64,000 bases of DNA, taken from Nipponacmea schrenckii. Lineage: Eukaryota; Mollusca; Gastropoda; Lottiidae. Location: NCBI GenBank assembly GCA_030562195.1, contig JAUJPP010000012.1, positions 12,028,001 to 12,092,000 on the forward strand, read 5' to 3'. The translations under genes and the position numbers were made by a program. This document shows, one piece after another, positions 1 through 12,000 of this stretch; positions within the stretch are counted from its first letter, which is position 1; each line of letters starts with the position of its first letter. The notes under the pieces were generated by a model, which saw only the letters and a list, made by a program, of their open reading frames with translations, did no database searches and was not told the origin of the DNA.

Positions 1-290
1 AATGAAGACAATTGACAAAGGAATTCGAAGGAGTTTTTCTAGACTATTTATATGTTATAACTTTCTCTAATTTACAATGTCTTAATTCCATCAAAACTGG
101 ACAAGATTATGGCTTCGTCTTCGAAAATACCACTTTGATTTGGAATAACAGGAACAACAGACATAGGTTATGGGACATGAAATTAAAATGGTGTAAATAG
201 AAGCTGTTAATATCCCATTCATACAGGCAAAGAACCTCTTTGATTAGAAAATTGATATTAAATGATATTAATGTTGGTGAATTGAAATAG

Positions 291-1079
291 ATATTATAGT
301 GATTGTCAACATAATGGCAAGGATATTATATTTCGGGGAAGGGAGGGATTGAATCTCCCAAATGTACAGGCCTAGGGTGGAACAAATATCTTATTGAGAA
401 ATTGGGATCTGGATCTGTTGGATGATTTTCTTCTCTTCTGATCTGAAATTAGAAAAAATAAAATAACTCGCCCGATGGGCGAGGAGTATAGTACCTGTTA
501 AGTACAGATTATTTTTAGTTTGCTATGAACAAGGTTGTCATTTAAGTTCTGATTTTTTGAATATGCCACTATCATTTTCTGTTTATAGACATGAGGAAAT
601 TTCTCTTGAAGACTCTTATAATGGGTTTGAACTATCTTACTTGCTTTATTACTGGTTGTATTAAATGAAACTACAAAGGGTGCTATGCCTACACTGTGGT
701 GAATATTAAGTCCTATGGGTCTTGCTGTATTCAATGTCTCAATCCAATGGGCTTCTCTAGATTGACGGAAATTGGTAGTTTCATCTTCGGGTGAGATCGT
801 CAAGTGAATGATCGTCAAGATTGAAATGGTTAGAAACAGGCTTGTTTTTTTTTAATTTAATATCTGATCTGTGGGCATTAAAACGAGTGCGTAATTTGTT
901 CTTTGTTTCCCCGATATATTGTTTGGGACATTTTTTACATGAAATTAAGTATATTACATTCGAGTTTTAACATGTTAGGTGCTCTTGGATCGGGTATCTT
1001 TTATTCGTAGAGTTACTTAGAAATAATGCGTTTCTGATATAAAGGGACGAGGATATTATAGTGATTGTCAACATAATGG
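291..1079. repeat. 27-bp direct repeats bracketing the Penelope-like fragment
   Basis: An identical 27-bp sequence occurs at 291-317 and again at 1053-1079 in the same orientation; its core reads TAGTGATTGTCAACATAATG. The two copies bracket the stretch that holds the broken Penelope-like coding region. They could be an unusually long target-site duplication or remnants of the pseudo-LTRs that Penelope-like elements often carry. The identity is seen directly; the role is inferred. Confidence 0.65.
498..963 (-). pseudogene. Degenerate Penelope-like retroelement fragment with GIY-YIG endonuclease domain
   Basis: Read on the minus strand from 963 downwards, the translation gives NVIYLISCKKCPKQYIGET followed by LRTRFNAHRSDI, the signature of the GIY-YIG endonuclease domain of Penelope-like reverse transcriptases. 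It continues through PVSNHF to a His-Asp stretch near 800-818, where the frame shifts. The open frame 818-498 carries on with REAHWIETLNTARPIGLN, the usual end of such proteins. After that comes IVAYSKNQNLNDNLVHSKL, which resembles the segment that normally sits before the GIY-YIG domain. There is an in-frame stop upstream of NVIYLI and no reverse transcriptase palm motif, so this is a dead, 5'-truncated and probably rearranged copy. Family assignment rests on recognised motifs. Confidence 0.75.
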
Positions 1080-1123
1080 GGAGATCCATCCTGATTTCTA
1101 ATCTGAATTATCTAATTTAATTT

Positions 1124-2246
1124 TTATACGCCCACATGGAAATGTGGATGTATATTGCCGTCGCCCCTGTCCGTCGGTCCGTCGGTCCGTCCACATTTGT
1201 TGTATCCACGATAGAGGCTACAGTTTTTATCCGATCTTAATGAAACTTGGTATAAATGTATATATTAAGGATATCTCGGTCAAGTTCGAAAATGGAAATT
1301 TTCGCATGAACAGTTTTTGAGTTATTGCACTTGATTTAGTAAAAACGTGTCAAATTTGGTTTGTATCCACAATAGAGGCTTCAGTTTTTATCCAATCTTA
1401 ATGAAACTTGGTATACATGTATATATTGATGATATCTCTGTCAAGTTCGAAAATAGAAATAATCGCATGAGCGGTTTTTGAGTTATCGCCCTTGACTAAG
1501 TAAAAACGCGTCAAATTTGGGTTGTATCCACAATAGAGGCTACAGTTTTTATCCGATCTTAATGAAACTTGGTATAAATGTATATATTAAGGATATCTCG
1601 GTCAAGTTCGAAAATGGAAATTTTCGCATGAACAGTTTTTGAGTTATTGCCCTTGACTTAGAAAAATCTTGTCAAAATTTTAGTTTTGATGCAATTAATC
1701 CTCCAATTTTCAGAGGATGTTGATGAAACTTGTTTGTGAGCATTGGAATTGATTAGGCCTCAGTCAAGTTTGAATTTGACAGTTTTTCAATGAATTGTTT
1801 TAAGTTATTGCCCTTGACTTAGTAAAATTGCGTCAAAATTCTATTGTGGTTGCAATAAGAAGCTTTAATTTTCATAGGATTTTGATGGAACTTGGTGTAA
1901 GCATCAGAATTGATAAGACATTAGTCAAGTTTGAATTTCTGACTTTTTTTAACAAATGGTTTTTGGGTTATTGCCCTTGACTTAGTAAAATTGCGTCAAA
2001 AATATTTGTGGGTGCAAAATAAGGTACAATTTTTTAATAGATTTGATGAAACTTGGTATGAGTATTGAAATAGATAAGATGGTGGTCAAGTTCTAATTTG
2101 ACAATTTTCCATGAACAGTTTTTGAGTTTTTGCCCTTAACTTCAATATTAATTCAGTGAATGTTTTTTGAGTTATTGCTCTATTTATTTTTCAAATTCAA
2201 TGCTGCCAGTGGGCTTATGTTACCTTGCCTGGCAAGCTATCTTTTT
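1124..2246. mobile_element. Foldback repeat element, copy A (GTCCGTCGG family)
   Basis: The left end reads TATACGCCCACATG and then a GTCCGTCGGTCCGTCGG microsatellite-like run. The right end reads CAGTGGGCTTATGTTACC and CTTGCCTGGCAAGC. Left TACGCCCAC and right GTGGGC(G)TA are reverse complements, so the element has short terminal inverted repeats. The interior is a degenerate tandem array of about 140-150 bp whose unit contains GAAACTTGGTATAAATG and TTGCCCTTGACTTAG. It has no open reading frame. Three relatives lie at 41015-42541, 46984-48690 and 62250-62690. It is probably a non-autonomous DNA element that spreads an internal minisatellite. Confidence 0.75.
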
Positions 2247-2830
2247 TTCATTCTGTTGACAATTGACACTTTTATTCTGTTACTCATTGACATTTTCATT
2301 CTGTTGATCATTGACATTTTCATTCTGTTGATCATTGATATTTTCATCCAGTTGACATTTTCATTCTGTTGATATTTTCATTCTGTTGATATTTCATTCT
2401 GTTGATCATTGATATTTCATTCTGTTGATCATTGATATTTTCATTCAGTTAACATTTTCATTCTGTTGATATTTTCATTCTGTTGATCATTGATATTTTC
2501 ATTCAGTTGACATTTTCATTCTGTTGATATTTTCATTCTGTTGATATTTTCATTCTGTTGATCATTGACATTCCATTCTTTGGATCATTGATATTTTCAT
2601 TCAGTTGATATTTTTATTCTGTTGATCATTGATATTTTCATTCTGTTGATCATTGATATTTTCATTCAATTCATCATTGACATTTTATTCTGTTGATAAA
2701 TGACATGTTTAATCTACTGATGAATTACATATCCTATCTCTTGATAAATTACATATCCTATCTCTTGATAAATTACATATTCTATCTCTTGATAAATGAC
2801 ATATTCAATCTAATCAGTCTATGACAGTGT
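2247..2830. repeat. Tandem repeat, about 23-bp unit (TTGATCATTGATATTTTCATTCTG)
   Basis: About 25 imperfect copies of a 15-24-bp unit built from TTCATTCTGTTGAT and CATTGATATT follow directly after the right end of foldback copy A, then decay into related 27-bp units (TTGATAAATTACATATCC). Open frames across this stretch come from the repeat and are not genes. The array lies upstream of the first recognised exon of the receptor gene. Confidence 0.85.
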
Positions 2831-3002
2831 TGATTATCGACCTCCATTCCTTGAATGATTAATTCAATTTGTTCATTTGATTTGATTCTTTATTTGAAGA
2901 ATAATATTTTCCCACGTTGATGTGTCTTTACATGTATTTTATGAAATGAATCCCAATATTATAAGGCAATCATAATTTGCATATTATGTCATATATTGTC
3001 AG

Positions 3003-6000
3003 ATTAGTGATTTGGGAGGCGAAGAAAGCTTTAACTTAACAACAAGTGCTCTAAGAAAATGTAAGATTCAAGTTTTAAGACCATATTGGAGACTACTAAC
3101 ATTTGTAAGTAATTTTCATTCTTTATTGTAAACATCAAACATGTTATACAGGAGGTGACCTCTTGAACTGAATAACATCTTGATTGCAAAAAAACTGAAC
3201 ATGCCACCTATTGACCTAATAACTATAGTCTGTGAGGTCATAGGGTCAATGTAGATATTTGTTAAAGGTATAATAAGTCTGAGAAGAAGCATGAAATTCA
3301 ATTCACTCAAACTTGGCCATAAACAGTATATATCCATCAGGGAACTTACCTGACGTTATAACTATACATCAAAATCACTCTATTATTCGATAAATCCACA
3401 AAATCAAATAGTTAAAATTAAGCAGTTAATACATCCATTAAGCAATTTTGTATTCTAACACCTATTATATCTTTAAGGAAGGTCCTATATGTAGGCTGAA
3501 ATGATTTGGGAACAGATCTTTGCCTATATGAAATCAGTCACTAGTGTCATACATACTTCTGAATCTGATTTTACCAGGACACACGTATCTGCACATTCTT
3601 GTAAAATCTTCTATGTGCACATACTGTAGCAAAGTATAATGCCTGACAAAAGGGATATACAAGAGTTGTGTTACAGTGTGATTTTAATGTATTTTGATAC
3701 AAAGTAAACAATTTTTCTTGGATGATCTTTATTAACAGTAATCAGATCTGAGACCCATATACATGTATCAATATATAGTGCAATATTTTGATATATGATG
3801 ATTATTTTGTAGATAGGATGGCGAGGTTTCGGTACCGAAATGGTCAATTCAGGTCGAAGGTCATGGAGAGTACTAAATATTGTATACCCATCTATTATAG
3901 TGCTATTATTAATATATACATATATTTATGAAATGGTTGCATGTCAATGGAAACTCAATGTTCAAGTTGATACTCGTGTAAGTCATTACATCTTTTATTT
4001 GATATTTGATTATACATCATCTTGTATCAGTATTATTTATTCAAATTATTGATGATGGTAAAGTATTTCTACAGACTACATACAACCAACTACATTAAAT
4101 ATTACTAATTATACTACAACTACCTCATTTTATTTTATTTTATTTCTAGACAAAGCTTACAGTAACAACCATACAACCAACTACACCAAATATTACTAGT
4201 TATACTACTACTACCTCATTGCCTTTTATTTCTAGATAAAAACTACAGTAACAACTATACAACCTACTACACCAAATATTACCAATTATACCACAACTAC
4301 TTCCTTTATATTATTTTTAGATAAAGACTACGGTAACAACCATACAAACAACTACACCAAATATTACCAATTATACTACAACTACTTCATTTTATTTTAT
4401 TTCTAGATAAAGACTACGGTAACAACCATACAACCAACTAATACCAAATATTACCAATTATACTACAATTACTTCATTTTATATTATTTCTAGATAAAGA
4501 CTACAGTAACAACCAAACAACCTACTACACTGAATATTACAAATTATGTTACAACTACCTCATTTTATTTTATTTCTAGTTAAAGACTACGTTAACATCC
4601 ATACAACCAACTACACCAAATATTACTAATTATACTACTACTACCTCATTTTATTTTATTTTATTTCTAGGTAAAGACTACAGTAACAACCATACAACCA
4701 ACTACACCAAATATTACCAATTATACTACAACTACCTCATTTTATTTTATTTTATTTCTAGGTAAAGACTACAGTAACAACCATACAACCAATTAATACC
4801 AAATATTACCAATTATACTACAACTACCCCATTTTATTTCATTTTATTTCTAGGTAAAGACTACAGTAACAACCATACAACCAACTACACCAAATATTAC
4901 CAATTATACTACAACTACCCCATTTTATTTCATTTTATTTCTAGATAAAGACTGCAGTAACAATCATACAACCAACTACACCAAATATTACCAATTATAC
5001 TACAACTACCCCATTTTATTTTATTTGTAGGTAAAGACTACAGTAACAATCATACAACCAACTACATGTACACTAAATATTACAAATTATACTACTACTA
5101 CCTCATTTTATTTTATTTGTAGGTAAAGACTACAGTAACAACCATACAACCAACTACACCAAATGTTACCAATTATACTACTACCTCATATCCATTTTCA
5201 ATCATAAAACCAGCAAAACTACTTGCTCTAAATATTAGTAATTCTGATTTTGACTCAGCAGCTTGTGAACATCTTATAACCACATATATTGTTCCAAACT
5301 TTCTTCATTTTGTGGCCTACATCATGGGCATTTTTTATTTCCGAATCCAAGAAAATGAACAATTGTATGCTCTAATGGAAAAAGTGTTTCTGCAAGCTAC
5401 ACCACAACAGAATAGAAATGCATCACAGCAAAAGATGATTTGGAAATTAAGGTGAGACAATATGTTGACATAGATTCAGCATAATTTATACTACAGTTAA
5501 GGCTGATTTCTTTTGAAAATAATACATCCTAAGAGTCATTGATATTTTGAATAAAAAGCTCTGATATAGTAAGACAAATATTATATCTTAATCATTAAGT
5601 GATACAGAACATCTTAATGAAAAATTTTAACTGCACTTTTAAACCTAGGTGTAATACAGAGCTTGATATTAGCTTTCAAATACTTACTCTTATACTTATT
5701 GGTATTGTATTTCAGAGGGTTTTTAATATGTGGTGCTGTATGGGTTGTATCTACTATGGTTCTACAAGGTGTTTATATCTGGGCTTTTAATTTCCCACAA
5801 TTAGAAATATTCCAAACTGTTGGGTAAGTGTATATTTTTTATGATCAATTAAACTGAAAAAAGAAGATATATTTTTTTTTCTTTTTATTATGGTTTAATT
5901 TGTATGAATCCTTTTGTATTGGTTATTTATCCCTGCTGCATTTGTAATGTATGCTTAATGTATTTACCAAACAAGGTGGATATTGGACTATGTTTGTAAT

Positions 6001-9000
6001 AGAACTCTATGGTAGAATGGTAATGAATGCTGTGATACTAGCTATAGTATAATATATTAATATTTTGTATTTACCAAACAAGGTGGATATTGGACTATGT
6101 TTGTTATAGAACTCTATGGTAGAATGGTAATGAATACTGTGATACTATAGTATAATATTATAATATTTTGTATTTACCAGACAAGATGGATATTGGACTA
6201 TGTTTGTAATAGAACTCTATGGTAGAATGGTAATGAATGCTGTAATACTAGCTATAGTATAATATAATAATATTTTGTATTTACCAGACAAGATGGATAT
6301 TGGACTATGTTTGTAATAGAACTCTATGGTAGAATGGTAATGAATGCTGTGATACTAGCTATAGTATAATATGATAATATTTGTATTTACCAGACAAGAT
6401 GGATATTGGACTATGTTTGTAATAGAACTCTATAGTAGAATGGTAATGAATGCTGTAATACTAGCTATAGTATAATATAATAATATTTTGTATTTACCAG
6501 ACAAGATGGATATTGGACTATGATTGTAATAGAACTCTATGGTAGAATGGTAATGAATGCTGTGATACTAGCTATAGTATAATATATTAATATTTTGTAT
6601 TTACCAGACAAGGTGGATATTGGACTATGTTTGTAATAGAACTCTATGGTAGAATGGTAATGAATGCTGTGATACTAGCTATAGTATAATATAATAATAT
6701 TTTGTATTTACCAGACAAGATGGATATTGGACTATGTTTGTAATAGAACTCTATTGTAGAATGGTAATGAATGCTGTAATACTAGCTATAGTATAATATA
6801 ATAATATTTGTATTTACCAGACAAGATGGATATTGGACTATGTTTGTAATAGAACTGTATGGTAGAATGGTAATGAATGCTGTGATACTAACTATAGTAT
6901 AATATAATAATATTTTGTATTTACCAGACAAGGTGGATATTGGACTATGTTTGTAATAGAACTCTATGGTAGAATGGTAATGAATGCTGTGATACTAGCT
7001 GTAGTATAATATATTAATATTTTGTATTTACCAGACAAGGTGGATATTGGACTATGTTTGTAATAGAACTCTATGGTAGAATGGTAATGAATGCTGTGAT
7101 ACTAGCTATAGTATAATATAATAATATTTTGTATTTACCAGACAAGATGGATATTGGACTATGTTTGTAATAGAACTCTATGTAAGAATGGTAATGAATG
7201 CTGTGATACTAACTATAGTATAATATAATAATATTTTGTATTTACCAAACAAGGTGGATATTGGACTATGTTTGTAATAGAACTCTATGTAAGAATGGTA
7301 ATGAATGCTGTGATACTAACTATAGTATAATATAATAATATTTTGTATTTACTAGACAAGGTGGATATTGGACTATGTTTGTAATAGAACTCTATGGTAT
7401 AATGGTAATGAATGCTGTGATACTAGCTATAGTATAATATAATAATATTTTGTATTTACTAGACAAGGTGGATATTGGACTATGTTTGTAATAGAACTCT
7501 ATGGTAGAATGGTAATGAATGCTGTAATACTAGCTATAGTATAATATAATAATATTTTGTATTTACCAGACAAGATGGATATTGGACTATGTTTGTAATA
7601 GAACTCTATGGTAGAATGGTAATGAATGCTGTGATACTATAGTATGATATAATAATATTTTGTATCTACCAGACAAGGTGGATATTGGACTATGTTTGTA
7701 ATAGAACTCTATGTTAGAATGGTAATGAATGCTGTGATACTAACTATAGTATAATATAATAATATTTTGTATTTACCAAACAAGGTGGATATTGGACTAT
7801 GTTTGTAATAGAACTCTATGTTAGAATGGTAATGAATGCTGTGATACTAGCTGTAGTATAATATAATAATATTTTGTATTTACCAGACAAGATGGATATT
7901 GGACTATGTTTGTAATAGAACTCTATGTTAGAATGGTAATGAATGCTGTGATACTAACTATAGTATAATATAATAATATTTTGTATTTACCAAACAAAGT
8001 GGATATTGGACTATGTTTGTAATAGAACTCTATGGTAGAATGGTAATGAATGCTGTGATACTAGCTATAGTATAATATAATAATATTTTGTATTTACTAG
8101 ACAAGGTGGATATTGGACTATGTTTGTAATAGAACTCTATGGTAGAATGGTAATGAATGCTGTAATACTAGCTATAGTATAATATAATAATATTTTGTAT
8201 TTACCAGACAAGATGGATATTGGACTATGTTTGTAATAGAACTCTATGGTAGAATGGTAATGAATGCTGTGATACTAGCTATAGTATAATATAATAATAT
8301 TTGTATTTACCAGACAAGATGGATATTGGACTATGTTTGTAATAGAACTCTATAGTAAGATGGTAATGAATGCTGTAATACTAGCTATAGTATAATATAG
8401 TAATATATTGTATTTACCAGACAAGGTGGATATTGGACTATGTTTGTAATAGAACTCTATGGTAGAATGGTAATGAATGCTGTAATACTAGCTATAGTAT
8501 AATATAATAATATTTTCTATTTACCAGACAAGGTGGATATTGGACTATGTTTGTAATAGAACTCTATGTTAGAATGGTAATGAATGCTGTGATACTAAAC
8601 TATAGTATAATATAATAATATTTTGTATTTACCAGACAAGGTGGATATTGGACTATGTTTGTAATAGAACTCTATGTTAGAATGGTAATGAATGCTGTGA
8701 TACTAACTATAGTATAATATAATAATATTTTGTATTTACCAAACAAGGTGGATATTGGACTATGTTTGTAATAGAACTCTATGTTAGAATGGTAATGAAT
8801 GCTGTGATACTAGCTGTAGTATAATATAATAATATTTTGTATTTACCAGACAAGATGGATATTGGACTATGTTTGTAATAGAACTCTATGTTAGAATGGT
8901 AATGAATGCTGTGATACTAACTATAGTATGATATAATAATATTTTGTATTTACCAAACAAGGTGGATATTGGACTATGTTTGTAATAGAACTCTATGGTA

Positions 9001-12000
9001 GAATGGTAATGAATGCTGTGATACTAACTATAGTATGATATAATAATATTTTGTATTTACCAAACAAGGTGGATATTGGACTATGTTTATAATAGAACTC
9101 TATAGTAGAATGGTAATGAATGCTGTAATACTAGCTATAGTATAATATAGTAATATTTTGTATTTACCAGTCAATGTGGATATTGGACTATGTTTGTAAT
9201 AGAACTCTATGGTAGAATGGTAATGAATACTGTGATACTATAGTATAATATAATAATATTTTGTATTTACCAGACAAGGTGGATATTGGACTATGTTTGT
9301 AATAGAACTCTATAGTTGAATGGTAATGAATGCTGTAATACTAGCTATAGTATATTATAATAATATTTGTATTTACCAGACAAGGTGGATATTGGACTAT
9401 GTTTGTAATAGAACTCTATGGTAGAATGGTAATGAATGCTGTGATACTAGCTATAGTATGATATAATAATATTTTCTATTTACCAGACAAGGTGGATATT
9501 GGACTATGTTTGTAATAGAACTCTATGGTAGAATGGTAATGAATGCTGTGATACTAGCTGTAGTTGTAAATTATGTCACTCAGTGTGAGATGATATTGTT
9601 CTTCGTTCGTGGTATATGTTTGCGTTTACAAGAAAAATCAACAGAAATCAGAATAGCTATGAAGGTATGTATCTCTGTAATTTATCTGTATTGATCAGTC
9701 TATTTGACATGTGCAACTGTATCCAATTTTCTAACTTATTTGTATTGGTCAAGGATTTTTTTTCAATCAGTAAGAAACAAATAGATGATAGCTCTCCTAT
9801 GCTGCATTTGGGAAGTGTTTGTTGTAAAAATGCTAGAAAATGCAAATTGTAAAACCATAAAATTCGAAGCCCTTGTCTGATAGTTTGAAAATATTCTCAA
9901 ATTAAAGGCATTCTGTTGTCTGTCTGTTACAGGATATCTTATTATTAAGATTAAGTTTAAATGCATTAAATGGTATAATATCTAAGATGACATCGTTAAC
10001 ATTAGTTATTTTAGCTGAATTAAGTATCATTGGTAAGTATATTGCTATTAATTTCAGTAAATTGAATTTAAATATGAAAGCTTATTAATACATCAAAAGT
10101 TCATCAGCTGATTCTGTTGAAATGTGTCCAATCATAATTGGATATAAACAAATAAAACACTACTTTTGTTACGAAACAATTTTTCTATTGTAACATGCTA
10201 TATTTAGACTTATAAATAAAAACTAAACTTGTAGCCAAAATGTTTCTAGGATACAGTACTTATTTTTCTTGCAGGAATAAGTATTCTGGCTTTAAATAAG
10301 AATGTTGAAGTTAAAGTTTGGGCATATCGAGGAATATTTCCAATTGTTTGGGCATTAATGTTAGGTTTCCCGTTGTTTCAGGTAAGGTTGGTTATTTTAA
10401 CGTGATGCTTGCAAACTGATAACTGACTAACAAGAACATGTCATGATTACTAACAGCCTGACTAACAAGAGCATGGCATGATAACTTACAGCCTGACTAA
10501 CAACTTATTAGTAACAAGAACATGACATGATAACTTACAGCCTGACTTACAAGAACATGGCATGATAACTTACAGCCTGACTAACAAGAACATGACATGA
10601 TAATTTACAGCCTGACTTACAAAAACATGGAATGATAACTTACAGCCTGACTAACAAGAACATGACATGATAACTTACAGCCTTACCTACAAAAACATGG
10701 AATGATAACTTACAGCCTGACTAACAAGAAAATAGCATGATAACTTACAGCCTGACTAACAAGAACATGGCACGGTAACTTACAACCTGACTAACAAGAA
10801 CATAGTATGATAATTTACAGACAGACTAACAAGAACATAGCATCATAACTTACAGTCTGACTATCAAGAACATAGTATGATAAATTACAGCCCAACAAGC
10901 ACATGGCATGATAACCTACAGCCTAACTAACAAGAATATAGTATAACTTACAGCCTAACTAACAAGAACATAGTATGATAACTTACAGCCTAACTAACAA
11001 GAATATAGTATGATAACTTACAGTCTGACTAACAAGAACATAGTATGATAAATTACAGCCTAACTAACAAGAACATAGTATGATAACTTACAGCCTAACT
11101 AACAAGAATATAGTATGATAACTTACAGCCTAACTAACAAGAATATAGTATGATAACTTACAGCCTAACTAACAAGAACATAGCATGATAACTTACAGCC
11201 TGACTAACAAGAATATAGTATGATAACTTACAGCCTAACTAACAAGAACATAGTATGATAACTTACAGCCTAACTAACAAGAACATAGTATGATAAATTA
11301 CAGCCTAACAAGCACATGGCATGATAACCTACAGCTTAACTAACAAGAATATAGTATGATAACTTACAGCCTAACTAACAAGAACATAGTATGGTAACTT
11401 ACAGCCTAACTAACAAGAACATAGTATGATAACTTACAGCCTAACTAACAAGAACATAGTATGATAAATTACAGCCTAACAAGCACATGGCATGATAACC
11501 TACAGCCTGACAAACAGGAACATGGCATGATAAATTACAGCCTGATTAACAGGAACATGACATGATTACTTACAGCCTAACAAGAACATAGTATGATAAA
11601 TTACAGACTAACTAACAACTTATTAGTAACAAGAACATGACATGATAACTTACAGCCTGACTTACAAGAACATGACATGATAACTTACAGCCTGACTAAC
11701 AAGAACATGACATGATAATTTACAGCCTGACTTACAAGAACATGACATGTTTAATTGTTTACAATGTTGTTTTCATTATCTTAATTTATTATTATTCGAT
11801 TTTTGTATATTAAAATATGTACATTGTTTAGGGAAAGGGGTGATATAGGCGAAAGCCTGTACCCCAATCCTTTTCATTATTATGAAGAAAATATTGTTTA
11901 CAAAAAAAAAAAAAAAAAAAAAAAAAAACATAGTATGATAATTTACAGACTGACTAACAAGAACATAGTATGATAAATTACAGACTAACAAGAACATTGC

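Noticed and set aside
3116..3337. Minus-strand 73-codon hydrophobic frame
   Set aside because: Much of it is MITE sequence (3262-3476) read on the minus strand, and it lies in an intron of the receptor gene.
5961..9486. Regularly spaced repeats that could suggest a CRISPR array
   Set aside because: The whole unit repeats, including the spacer part, and it matches the neighbouring exon edge; the setting is an intron in animal DNA.
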